DNA of 64,000 nucleotides from JALYUM01 sp036688685 (GTDB lineage: Bacteria; Pseudomonadota; Gammaproteobacteria; Burkholderiales; Burkholderiaceae_D). The position numbers and the translations under genes are program-made. Positions within the stretch are counted from its first letter, which is position 1. Every line of letters begins with the position of its first letter. Below the pieces are notes generated by a model. It searched no databases. It was not told the origin of the DNA and saw nothing but the letters and a program-made list of their open reading frames with translations. Of this stretch, positions 45,101 to 52,318 are shown one piece after another. Location: positions 186,001 through 250,000 of the forward strand of contig NZ_JAQQPS010000001.1 in NCBI RefSeq assembly GCF_036688685.1, given 5' to 3'.

Positions 45101-45262
45101 CGGCCTGGTCGCTGCCAGGCCGGCGATGCTGCCGTCGTAGGAAGCGATCGGCTTGTCGGCGAGCTGGATAATGTACGGGCGGCGCAGGCCGTCGGCATGG
45201 ACTGCCAGCGTCATGCTGGACAGGGCAAACAGGACGGCGGCGGAAATTGTACGCAGTTTCAT
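42110..45262 (-). CDS. Secreted S8 (subtilisin-like) serine protease with PA-domain insertion
   Basis: 1050 aa. Signal peptide (about 1-23, AVHA-DG), then an I9-type propeptide (YIIQLADKPIASYDG; GFAAMLTDDEV). The catalytic domain has Asp167 (GILDGGAWPE), His261 (HGGHGTH), oxyanion Asn372 (ASAGNDGP) and Ser608 (GTSMASPHVAG). A PA domain (about 440-540) is inserted as in cucumisin-like subtilases. Fibronectin-like and pre-peptidase C-terminal-like beta domains follow to the end. The usual Asp-Thr-Gly motif reads Asp-Gly-Gly. It lacks a PEP-CTERM tail and is probably exported by a type II-like pathway; the secretion operon at 46.5 kb is close by. Confidence 0.93.
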   Translation of the reverse strand: MKLRTISAAVLFALSSMTLAVHADGLRRPYIIQLADKPIASYDGSIAGLAATRPVTGNRLNFGSANVQLYNNYLGGKQATVQAAIAGAPITYNYSVVLNGFAAMLTDDEVRALQARSDVAAVTADTPRHMVTTATPHFLGLDQPGGLWAKLGGKGSAGENIVIGILDGGAWPENPGYADRVDANGKPTFDASGTLVYGAPPATWKGICQTGEGFTSANCNNKLIGAQYFDATYLSQPLTTHWTEFRSPRDSIGGTVGHGGHGTHTSTTAGGNNGPDAIVAGIDLGQASGMAPRARIAMYKICWTYNDNTDATGGKNSCFTGDSVAAIEKAVVDGVNVLNYSISGGGTVTDPVEQAFLHASNAGVFVAASAGNDGPANAVAHVSPWLATVAASTHSRQFQANALLGNGASYTGASLNVNPLPASPIVRAVDAGVAGANPTSVSLCYSADANNGLAVLDPAKVQGKIVTCLRGGNGRVDKSLAVLQAGGVGMIMVDNGAGLVSDVHAVPTVHVTAADGAAINAYAAAQTGTASITRFVVGVSPVPAPTVADFSSRGPNQYDPNVLKPDLAAPGVDIIAGVTPELTPEQRTNVINGTLIPGAAWAAYQGTSMASPHVAGVGALLKQAHPSWSPAMIKSALMTSATDTYADTEEGDLRGQLPFGQGAGHIDPNRANDPGLVYDLLQADYKRYMCGAGVASECAGGAAGTIAGYNLNLPSITIGNVLGNVVVTRKVTNVSDTASTYNARMVVPAGFTATVAPARLTLAPGASASYTVTVARQANVVQNQWQYGSLTWNDGVHAVRSPMTLRAGASVLAPALVQSNQVTAAKTLGVTTGFSGKMSAAYGGLKEVSKASYTVSQAPDGSFDSLELVRLACAAGGTGVRLVPVAIPAGTVVASFELFNADTEGGSSDDLDLAVLDSADNLVAYSGHGGSNEVVRLASPGAGSYRVCVQGYGLANQVQTTFALSSAVVTTADRNGGFRALVPSTVYAGSSATVSTSWSGLAAGKRYYGAVQLKDSSGVIGATTIYQVETDGAVPVPEPEARPSVKDRGM

Positions 45263-45311
45263 TTGGTGGGTTTTCCTGGTGTGTTCAGCGAAGGATCGAC
45301 GAATTTCTTTC

Positions 45312-46043
45312 TTACGCCTTGCGGCGGCGCGCGGTGGCGGCCAGGCCGGCCAGGCCCAGGCCGAACAGCGCCAGGCTGGCCGGTTCCGGCACGACTGCCA
45401 GGGTCAGGTTGTCGAGACCGAATTGGCCGCGGTTCGAGTTGAAGGCGGTGCAGTTGCCGGCGCTATTGCAGGCGAAACCGAACATCTGTACTTCGATGAA
45501 CAGCTGGTTGCCGAAGGCGGCCGAGGTGTTGAAATGGGTGAAATTGAAGCCGGTGTCGTCCGGGCCGCCCAGCGCATAGGTTTCCGACAGGACGCGGCCG
45601 TCGTTCAGGACGCCAAGGATGCGCAGCGCGCCGGACAAGGCAGGGAAATCGCCCAGGTCTCCCACCCCGCCGAGAAAGCTGGCATCGAAGGACTTGACCT
45701 GAAAGCGCACATTCGGATCGTAGGCGATCATGTCGATGAAGCTGTCGTTCAGGGCGCCGTAGTACGTCGTCGGATTATTTTGCGGGCAGGACATGTTGAT
45801 GCACGCAGTGGGGTCGCTGCCATCGTAAAAATTTCCCACCAGGTCGTCCGGCGTGGAGTTCTGGGCGTTCGAGTAGAAACCCATCAGGAAGCCTTCGGTC
45901 AGGATGAGGTCCTGATTGGCGACCGGACCGAAGCCGCCCTCGAAGGTAATCGTGCTTGCTTGCGCCGACACAGCCATGGCGGTGGCAATGGCGCTGGCGC
46001 CAAGCAATCGAAGGAGGGGGCGAGCGAAGTGGGATGTGAGCAT
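45312..46043 (-). CDS. PEP-CTERM sorting domain protein
   Basis: 243 aa from MLTSHFARPLLRLLG; AAAAGG lies upstream of this start. The open frame extends further but upstream codons are AT-rich and non-coding in character. Signal peptide ends near VSAQA-ST. The middle is a beta-rich secreted domain with Cys pairs (ACINMSCPQ, FACNSAGNC). The C-terminus is a standard PEP-CTERM signal: VPEPASLALFGLGLAGLAATARRRKA in three parts. It is a predicted exosortase substrate. It lies upstream of the subtilase gene on the same strand with a 49-bp gap, so the two may be co-transcribed. Confidence 0.88.
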   Translation of the reverse strand: MLTSHFARPLLRLLGASAIATAMAVSAQASTITFEGGFGPVANQDLILTEGFLMGFYSNAQNSTPDDLVGNFYDGSDPTACINMSCPQNNPTTYYGALNDSFIDMIAYDPNVRFQVKSFDASFLGGVGDLGDFPALSGALRILGVLNDGRVLSETYALGGPDDTGFNFTHFNTSAAFGNQLFIEVQMFGFACNSAGNCTAFNSNRGQFGLDNLTLAVVPEPASLALFGLGLAGLAATARRRKA

Positions 46044-46499
46044 GAGGTCAGCCTTTTGGTGATTACGTTGTGCAGGACGCAGGGCATTTTTATAGAACTT
46101 GAGCTTACTCAAGTTGGCATTAAATATATCCTTGGAAATAACAAACAGGTAAATATTTTCAACATAAGAAATTTTGTTTTTTTGTAAATTAAATATAGAA
46201 AATTTTGTTTTTGCTGCGAAAACGCTGGTCTTGCAGCGACCGCGGCTTTGTATGAAATTTGCGACACGGCTACTTCCTGAGCGCGTGGCATCCATGCTGT
46301 CGCCTGTTTTTCAATCGCCAATTCATTTATTTCCATGTGGAAAATAACCCTGTAAATGCCTCACAAAGTTTGCAAAAAAGAAAAGTTGTCTTGTTATCGG
46401 CGGGCGTGGTAGCCTTGCACGCCAAAAATGTGAATTGCACGGCGCTGATCAAGCAGCGTTGGCATGCAGTTTCTAGAAGTGCTATCAGGAGTCGATCCG
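46044..46499. other. AT-rich divergent intergenic region between the PEP-CTERM gene and gspG
   Basis: This 456-bp region includes a stretch (46105-46215) far richer in A+T than the window. It must hold promoters for both flanking transcripts. An inverted repeat AACTTGAG/CTCAAGTT (46096-46103, 46108-46115) and a TTTCCA-TG-TGGAAA palindrome (46330-46343) are operator-like. A weak -35/-10 pair for gspG may be TTGCAA (46370-46375) and TGTTAT (46392-46397). No sigma-54 consensus is visible. Confidence 0.5.
46096..46115. repeat. 8-bp inverted repeat, operator-like
   Basis: AACTTGAG and CTCAAGTT flank CTTA, 53 bp upstream of the PEP-CTERM start on the minus strand. A TATAAA lies just downstream on that strand, so a bound factor could block a promoter. 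This is inference. Confidence 0.4.
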
Positions 46500-46967
46500 A
46501 TGTACCTAGTAATGAAAACGGACCCGGGCAGCACGTTGCGCTCCCGCCAGCAGCATCCGCGCAAGCACGCAGGATTCACGCTGTTGGAACTGCTCGTCGT
46601 GATCGTCATCATCGGCTTGCTGGCCGCTTACGTCGGGCCGAAATATTTCGCCCAGCTGGGCAAGTCGGAAGTGACGATTGCCAAGGCCCAGATCGAGTCC
46701 TTTGAAAAATCGCTCGATACCTACCGGCTCGATGTCGGCCGCTATCCCACCACGGAAGAGGGCCTCGGCGCGCTGATGGCGGCGCCTGCCAGCGCGACGG
46801 CGAAGTGGAACGGTCCGTACCTGAAAAAAGGCATCCCGCCGGACCCGTGGGGGCATGCCTATATCTACCGTGCGCCGGGCAGCAAGGCCGAGTATGAAAT
46901 CGTCTCGACCGGCAAGGATGGCCAGCCGGGCGGGGCCGGCGAAGATGCTGACATCAGCTCGCAATAA
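46500..46967 (+). CDS. gspG: Type II secretion system major pseudopilin GspG
   Basis: 155 aa from MYLVMKTDPG, chosen because AGGAG lies 8 bp upstream. Cationic leader, then the prepilin site AG-FTLLELLVVIVIIGLLAAYVG in two blocks, with Glu+5. The C-terminal globular region has the GspG signature LDVGRYPTTEEGLGAL, WNGPYLKKGIPPDPWGHAYIY and the Asp-rich calcium-binding end (STGKDGQPGGAGEDADI). It is the major subunit of the periplasmic pseudopilus. It opens an operon of eleven genes. Confidence 0.95.
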   Translation: MYLVMKTDPGSTLRSRQQHPRKHAGFTLLELLVVIVIIGLLAAYVGPKYFAQLGKSEVTIAKAQIESFEKSLDTYRLDVGRYPTTEEGLGALMAAPASATAKWNGPYLKKGIPPDPWGHAYIYRAPGSKAEYEIVSTGKDGQPGGAGEDADISSQ

Positions 46968-47002
46968 GCCTTTCCGCTTCTTGACGCTTTTCGGCTGATC
47001 CT

Positions 47003-48187
47003 ATGCAGTACGCCGTTCGTACCCTCGCCCCCGATCTGTCGATCACCACGATGATGATCGACGCCAATGACGCCGGCGATGCCCGGCGCCAGGTGGAAGC
47101 GCGCGGCCTGTTCGTCAGCGCGGTCGAGCCGGCGCGTGCCGCCGGATTCCAGCGCAGCGGCGGCAAGCTGTCGCTTGTGCTGTTCAGCCAGGAATTGCTG
47201 GCGCTGCTCAACGCAGGCCTGGGCATCGTCGAGAGCCTGGAGGCGCTGCTGGAGAAGGAAGCCAATCCCGCCACCCGCGCCGTGCTCGAGCGCCTGCTCG
47301 GGGGCCTGCGCGAAGGCAAGCGCTTTTCCAGCGTGCTGGCCGAGCAGTCCGGCCTGTTTCCCCCTTTGTATATTGGCATCGTGCGCGCGGCCGAAGGCAC
47401 CAGCGATTTGCCGCGCGCGCTGGCGCGCTTCATCGATTACCAGCGGCGCATCGACGTGGTGCGCGCCAAACTGGTCAGCGCGGCCATCTATCCCTCGATC
47501 CTGCTGCTGGTCGGCGGCGGCGTCTCGCTTTTTCTGATTACCTATGTGGTGCCGCGTTTCGCCGAGGTCTACCAGGGCGCGGGGCGCAACCTGCCGTGGA
47601 TGTCGCAGATGATGCTCGGCTGGGGCCAGTTCGCCGGCGCGCATAGTCTCGCCCTGGGCCTGTCGATTGCCGCCACGCTGGCGGCGGCGTTGTTCGGCAT
47701 CCGCCATCTGCTGCGCAGCGGTGGCATCGCGCGCCTGCTGGCGCGCGTGCCGGCCATCGGCGAACGGGTGCGCATCTATGAACTGTCGCGCCTGTACCTG
47801 ACGCTGGGCATGCTCAGCGAAGGCGGCATCACCATCATCCACGCCATTGAAACGGTGCAGGCGATGGTGTCGCCGAGCGTGCGCGCCAACCTGGCCGCTG
47901 CGCGTGCGATGATCGAAGCGGGCCAGCCGCTGTCAGATGCGTTTGAAGCCAACGGCCTCACCACGCCGATTTCGCTGCGCATGCTGCGGGTGGGCGAGCG
48001 CACCGGCGACATGGGCCCGATGCTGACCCAGTCGGCCGCGTTCTACGACGGCGAAATCAGCCGCTGGATCGACAGATTTACCCGCACCTTCGAGCCGCTG
48101 CTGATGGCCGCCATCGGACTGGTCGTCGGCGCCATCGTGGTGCTGCTGTACATGCCAATTTTCGACCTTGCCGGAGACATGTCATAA
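47003..48187 (+). CDS. gspF: Type II secretion inner-membrane platform protein GspF
   Basis: 394 aa with two T2SSF domains (about 60-180 and 260-385). Three membrane helices are predicted near 160-185, 210-230 and 360-385. Family motifs include FSQELLALLNAGLGIVESLEAL, EGKRFSSVL, YELSRLYLTLGMLSEGGI and RVGERTGDMG. It is the polytopic platform that couples the ATPase to pseudopilus assembly. Confidence 0.94.
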   Translation: MQYAVRTLAPDLSITTMMIDANDAGDARRQVEARGLFVSAVEPARAAGFQRSGGKLSLVLFSQELLALLNAGLGIVESLEALLEKEANPATRAVLERLLGGLREGKRFSSVLAEQSGLFPPLYIGIVRAAEGTSDLPRALARFIDYQRRIDVVRAKLVSAAIYPSILLLVGGGVSLFLITYVVPRFAEVYQGAGRNLPWMSQMMLGWGQFAGAHSLALGLSIAATLAAALFGIRHLLRSGGIARLLARVPAIGERVRIYELSRLYLTLGMLSEGGITIIHAIETVQAMVSPSVRANLAAARAMIEAGQPLSDAFEANGLTTPISLRMLRVGERTGDMGPMLTQSAAFYDGEISRWIDRFTRTFEPLLMAAIGLVVGAIVVLLYMPIFDLAGDMS

Positions 48188-49866
48188 ATACCGTCGTCGA
48201 CGCCTCCCTGCTCGCGCGTGCGCGTGCGCAGAGCCGCCTGTCCCAGCGTGGCCTGGTCACCGAACTGGAAGCCTTGTCCGGCCTCGACCCGCGTGCGCTG
48301 CTGCTTGGCCTTGCCGAACCGTTCGGGCTGGACGTGATGGAAACGGCCGCCATGTTCGACCAGAAGCCGGCGTTCGACCTGCTGCCGCTGGCGCAGGCCT
48401 TGTCGCGCTACTGCGTGCTGCTGCGCGGCGCCGACGACGTGGTCACCGGCGTGATCGCCGATCCGTTCGACCTTGATCTGCAAACCTGGTTATCCAGCCG
48501 TGCCGGCGCCACTGCGAGCGCACCGCTGCCGATCCGCCTGGCGCTGCAGTCGGACATCCAGGCGTATTTGTCGAAGCACGAAGAATCGGCGCGCGCCACC
48601 GACACGCTGGCGCCAGGTGTCGTCGATGCGCGTCGCGACGGCAAGACCGCGGCGGTGTTGTCGTTTGCGTCTGTGTCGGAAGCAGCCAGCCCCGCCGTCA
48701 AACTGGTCAACTCGACGCTGTACGATGCCTTGAAAGCGGGTGCGTCGGACATCCACCTGGAGAGCACCGCCGGCGGGCTGGCCGTCAAGTACCGCGTCGA
48801 CGGCGTGCTCGATCACGCCACCACAGTCGGGGGTATCGAACTTGCCGAGCACATCGTCTCGCGCATCAAGGTGCTGGCCGAACTCGATATCGCCGAGCGG
48901 CGCATTCCGCAGGACGGCAGCTTCAGGGTCGAAGCGAACGGCCGCGAGATCGACCTGCGCGTGTCGATCATGCCGAGCATTCACGGCGAAGACGCCGTCA
49001 TCCGTATCCTCGACAAGCGCGCCATGATCGAGGCCTACGGTTCGCTGACGCTCGAAGCGCTGGGCTTCGACGCGCCGTCGCTGGTGACCTTGCGCACGCT
49101 GGCGCAGGAAGCCTACGGCATGCTGCTGGTGACCGGCCCGACCGGGTCTGGAAAAACCACGACCCTGTATGCGGCGCTGACGGAAATCCACAACGGCCGC
49201 GAAAAGATCATCACCATCGAAGACCCGGTCGAGTACCAGCTGCCCGGCATCCTGCAAATCCCGGTCAACGAAAAAAAAGGCCTGACCTTCGCCAAAGGCC
49301 TGCGTTCGATCCTGCGCCACGACCCCGATAAAATCATGGTCGGCGAAATTCGCGACCGCGAAACGGCGGAGATTGCGGTGCAGTCGGCGCTGACCGGTCA
49401 CCTGGTGCTCACCACCGTTCACGCAAATAATGTGTTCGACGTGTTCGGCCGCTTCACCCACATGGGCATCGACCCGTATGCCTTCGTCTCGGCGCTGAAC
49501 GGCATCTGGGCCCAGCGCCTGATCCGCATGAACTGCCCGCGCTGCGCCGTGCAGTATGACCCGGACGAATTCGAACTGGCGTCGGCGCGCCTCGAGCGCG
49601 CCGCCGTCCACGATTACGTGTTCATGCGCGGCGCCGGCTGCGGCGATTGCCGCGGCACCGGTTACAAGGGCCGCAGGTCGATTGCCGAAATCCTCACGCT
49701 GAACGACGAGATCCGCGAGCTGATCGTCGACAAGCAGCCGATCCGGCAAATCAAGGCGGCCGCGTATGCCAACGGCACCCGCAGCCTGCGCCTGGCCGCG
49801 CTGGAACTGGTGAAACGCGGCGCCACCACAATCGAAGAAATCAAGCGGGTGACCTTGCATGCGTAG
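48184..49866 (+). CDS. gspE: GspE/PulE family assembly ATPase, probable ATA start
   Basis: 560 aa if started at ATA 48184, 530 aa if started at TTG 48274. Codons 48184-48273 encode plausible GspE N-terminus (LLARARAQSRLSQRGLVTEL), and GGAG lies 7 bp before the ATA. No ATG, GTG or TTG occurs in frame there. Walker A is GPTGSGKTT (Lys about 324 in the long form), with Asp box EDPVEYQL and Walker B IMVGEIRDRETAE with HANNVFD. A tetra-Cys zinc motif CPRC...CGDC lies at about 451-489. It is the cytosolic hexameric ATPase of the secretion apparatus. Confidence 0.92.
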   Translation: MNTVVDASLLARARAQSRLSQRGLVTELEALSGLDPRALLLGLAEPFGLDVMETAAMFDQKPAFDLLPLAQALSRYCVLLRGADDVVTGVIADPFDLDLQTWLSSRAGATASAPLPIRLALQSDIQAYLSKHEESARATDTLAPGVVDARRDGKTAAVLSFASVSEAASPAVKLVNSTLYDALKAGASDIHLESTAGGLAVKYRVDGVLDHATTVGGIELAEHIVSRIKVLAELDIAERRIPQDGSFRVEANGREIDLRVSIMPSIHGEDAVIRILDKRAMIEAYGSLTLEALGFDAPSLVTLRTLAQEAYGMLLVTGPTGSGKTTTLYAALTEIHNGREKIITIEDPVEYQLPGILQIPVNEKKGLTFAKGLRSILRHDPDKIMVGEIRDRETAEIAVQSALTGHLVLTTVHANNVFDVFGRFTHMGIDPYAFVSALNGIWAQRLIRMNCPRCAVQYDPDEFELASARLERAAVHDYVFMRGAGCGDCRGTGYKGRRSIAEILTLNDEIRELIVDKQPIRQIKAAAYANGTRSLRLAALELVKRGATTIEEIKRVTLHA

Positions 49867-50674
49867 CTTGTATTCTGGATTTGGCAAGTCTCTCCGCCTC
49901 GGTCTCGGCACCGACGCGATCGCGCTGGTCGATGCGCAGCGCTGGCGCCGCGCGCCGGTTGACGTGCTGGCCGAAGCGTCGCTCGGTGCCAGCGGTCTCG
50001 ATCACCTGGCCGTTGCGCTGCGCGCGATGCTGCAGGATGCCGATGTGGCAGGGCGCGCCTTGACCGTCATCGTCAGCGACGAACTGGCGCGCCTGTGGCA
50101 AGTCAGTCCGCCCGACGGCAGCGCGCGCATGGCCGACCTGGAAGGCGCCGCTGCGCTGCGTTTCCAGGCGCTGTATGGCGCCGCGCCGGTCGGCTGGCGC
50201 ATCGGCGCCGACTGGAGCGTCAAGCGCCCGTTTCTCGCCGCCGGCCTGCCAGCGGCGCTGCTGGCGCTGCTGGAAGAAATCGCCGCCGAACAGTCACTGC
50301 GCCTGGTCGAAGTGACGCCGCAATTTGTCGCCGCATTTAATGGCGTGCGCGCGAAGCTGGCGGACGACGCCTGGTTCGGCGTGCTGCAGGCCGGCGTGTT
50401 GACCCTCGGCGTGCAGGCCGTGGCCGGCCACCTGGGCGCGGTGCGCGCGGTGGCCGTGCCGGCCGGCGCCGATGGCGCCTGGCTGGCCACCCACGTGACG
50501 CGCGAAGCGCTGCGCCTGGATGTACCGGCCCCCGGCCGCCTGCAGTTGTGCGGCGACGCGCCGTCGAACTGGCAAACGCAGGGCAAGCTGGCCTGCACGC
50601 TGTTCGACGCCGGCCGCAATGGCGCAGGCTGGTCGGCGCCGGTGCGCCTGGCCTGTAGCGGGAGCCGCGCATGA
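49859..50674 (+). CDS. PilM/GspL-like (MshI-like) assembly protein
   Basis: 271 aa, overlapping gspE by 8 bases. An actin-like fold is suggested by GLGTDAIALVDAQ near the N-terminus and by weakly conserved Gly-rich segments. There is no membrane helix. The position, before PilN-, PilO- and PilP-like genes, fits a PilM or MshI/GspL cytoplasmic-domain homologue linking the ATPase to the inner-membrane complex. Sequence similarity alone is weak. Confidence 0.6.
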   Translation: MRSLYSGFGKSLRLGLGTDAIALVDAQRWRRAPVDVLAEASLGASGLDHLAVALRAMLQDADVAGRALTVIVSDELARLWQVSPPDGSARMADLEGAAALRFQALYGAAPVGWRIGADWSVKRPFLAAGLPAALLALLEEIAAEQSLRLVEVTPQFVAAFNGVRAKLADDAWFGVLQAGVLTLGVQAVAGHLGAVRAVAVPAGADGAWLATHVTREALRLDVPAPGRLQLCGDAPSNWQTQGKLACTLFDAGRNGAGWSAPVRLACSGSRA

Positions 50675-51222
50675 AACCTGTTCGCATCGATTTCGCACCG
50701 CCGTCATTGGCGCGTACCTGGTTCCACACGTCGCGTCCCGCGCGGGTTCTGGCGGGCGCCGCGCTGGTGCTGGCAGTGATCGCCGGCGTGCAGGCCTGGC
50801 AGCTTGCCGAACAGCGCCGTATCGACGCAGCGCAACTGGCGCGCGTGGCGCAGCGCCATGCCGTGCCGGTCGTGGCCGCGCCGGAAATGGCCAAAGTCAC
50901 GGTCAGCCTGGCGCAGGCCGCCGCCGTGAATGCCGCCGTGCTGCAACTGAATTTGCCGTGGGGGGCGCTGCATGATGCGATTGGCGCCGCCACGCCAGCG
51001 AACGTTGCACTGCTGGCGCTGGAACCGGACGCGCGCAAGCACATGGTGCGCATCAGCGCCGAAGCAAAAGGCAGCGACGAGATGATCGCTTATGTCGAGG
51101 CGCTGCAGAAACAGGACTGGTTCACAACGGTGGCGTTGACCCACCACGAAACCAACGACGTCGATCCGAACAAGCCGATCCGCTTTCAGATCGACGCGCA
51201 GTGGGCGGGAGGGCTGCCATGA
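50671..51222 (+). CDS. PilN-like assembly protein
   Basis: 183 aa, overlapping the previous gene by ATGA. A short cytoplasmic N-terminus (RIDFAPPSLARTW) precedes one membrane helix (about 27-46) and a short coiled coil. The periplasmic ferredoxin-like domain includes LPWGALHDAIGAATPANVALLALEPD in two blocks and VEALQKQDWFTTV, which are PilN/GspL-C-type motifs. It should form the inner-membrane complex with the next gene product. Confidence 0.72.
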   Translation: MKPVRIDFAPPSLARTWFHTSRPARVLAGAALVLAVIAGVQAWQLAEQRRIDAAQLARVAQRHAVPVVAAPEMAKVTVSLAQAAAVNAAVLQLNLPWGALHDAIGAATPANVALLALEPDARKHMVRISAEAKGSDEMIAYVEALQKQDWFTTVALTHHETNDVDPNKPIRFQIDAQWAGGLP

Positions 51223-51794
51223 ACCTGTCGGCCCTGTGGTTGCGCCTGCGCCTGGCCACGCGTTCAATTGGCCCGGTTGCCGGCAGTGCGCTGCTGGTAT
51301 CGATTGCTGCGCTGGCGCTGCTGGCCTGGACCGCTGGCGCGCGCACGCAGGAAGCGCAGCAGCACGCAGCCGCGCTGGTGCGGGCGGCCACGCCGCCAGT
51401 TGCGCCGGTGGTGTCCGCGCAAGCCGCCGCCAACGATAACCTGGCCCTGTTCTACGCCACGCTGGGCGAGCGCCGCTATACCGAGCAGCAGATCAAAACT
51501 CTGTTCGGGATCGCCGAAAAAACCGGCATCTTACTGCGCCAGGGCGAGTACAAGGCGGCCTATGACCAGAACGGCAAGCTGCACACCTACCAGGTGACGT
51601 TGCCGGTGAAAGGCAGCTACCAGGCGGTGTGGCAATTTGCGATGCTGTCGCTGCGCGCGATCCCGTTTGCGGCGCTGGACGACATCGGTTTCAGGCGCGA
51701 TGACATCGGCGCGGCCGGGGTCGATGCGCGCGTGCGGTTCACCTTGTATTTGGCCGACGACGGTGTGGGTAAAGTCGGGGAGGGCGCGCGATGA
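51219..51794 (+). CDS. PilO/GspM-like assembly protein
   Basis: 191 aa, overlapping by ATGA. Topology is one membrane helix (about 20-42), a coiled coil (TQEAQQHAAALV), and a periplasmic domain (LFYATLGERRYTEQQIKTLF, YQVTLPVKGSYQAVWQFAML in blocks). The topology and order after a PilN-like gene point to PilO/GspM. Confidence 0.68.
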   Translation: MNLSALWLRLRLATRSIGPVAGSALLVSIAALALLAWTAGARTQEAQQHAAALVRAATPPVAPVVSAQAAANDNLALFYATLGERRYTEQQIKTLFGIAEKTGILLRQGEYKAAYDQNGKLHTYQVTLPVKGSYQAVWQFAMLSLRAIPFAALDDIGFRRDDIGAAGVDARVRFTLYLADDGVGKVGEGAR

Positions 51795-52318
51795 AACCAC
51801 GCCATCTCGCCATGGGCGCCGCCCTGCTGGTCGCGGGCGGCCTGGTCGTCTTTGGCGACAACACGCCCGACGTGGCCGAACCGGTCGAACGGGCCGCGCG
51901 CGTGCCGGCCGCGGCCACCCGCGCGCCAACCATCAACGCTGGCGTCAAGGCGCATGTGGAACCGGTCATCCTGCGCCTGCTGCCGCGCGACGACGTGATG
52001 GGCGATTCCGATGGCAATGCCCTGTTCGCCAGCCAGAACTGGAATCCGCCGCCGCCACCGGCGCCGGTGCAGCCCGTGAACAACACGCCGCCACCAGCGC
52101 CGATGGCGCCGCCGCTGCCGTTCACGCTGATTGGCAAATCGGTCAGCGCCGGCGCCTACGAGGTGTATCTCGCGCGCGGGGAGCAGGTCTACCTGGTGCG
52201 CGACAAAATGACGATCGATGGCACCTACCGGGTCGACAAGATCGTCCCGCCCATGCTCACCCTGACGTACCTGCCGCTGAACCAGGTTCAGCAACTTAAT
52301 ATTGGAGTATTCGACTGA
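51791..52318 (+). CDS. PilP/GspC-like periplasmic protein
   Basis: 175 aa, overlapping by ATGA. An N-terminal membrane anchor (about 7-22) is followed by a Pro-rich linker (NPPPPPAPVQPVNNTPPPAP) and a small beta domain (PFTLIGKSVSAGAYEVYLARG, VDKIVPPMLTLTYLPL). The domain resembles the homology region of PilP/GspC, which contacts the secretin N0 domain. It overlaps the secretin gene by one base. Confidence 0.68.
   Translation: MKPRHLAMGAALLVAGGLVVFGDNTPDVAEPVERAARVPAAATRAPTINAGVKAHVEPVILRLLPRDDVMGDSDGNALFASQNWNPPPPPAPVQPVNNTPPPAPMAPPLPFTLIGKSVSAGAYEVYLARGEQVYLVRDKMTIDGTYRVDKIVPPMLTLTYLPLNQVQQLNIGVFD

Noticed and set aside
42071..45442. A 1123-codon open frame on the plus strand opposite the subtilase
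   Set aside because: It mirrors the subtilase codons, has Arg/His/Gly/Ala-rich composition with no motifs, and the minus-strand frame has a full catalytic triad and signal peptide. It is a high-GC antisense shadow.
7091..46500. Search for sigma-54 (TGGCAC-N5-TTGC) promoters upstream of PEP-CTERM and Eps genes
   Set aside because: PEP-CTERM genes in some bacteria use such promoters, but the candidates I saw had wrong GG-GC spacing.
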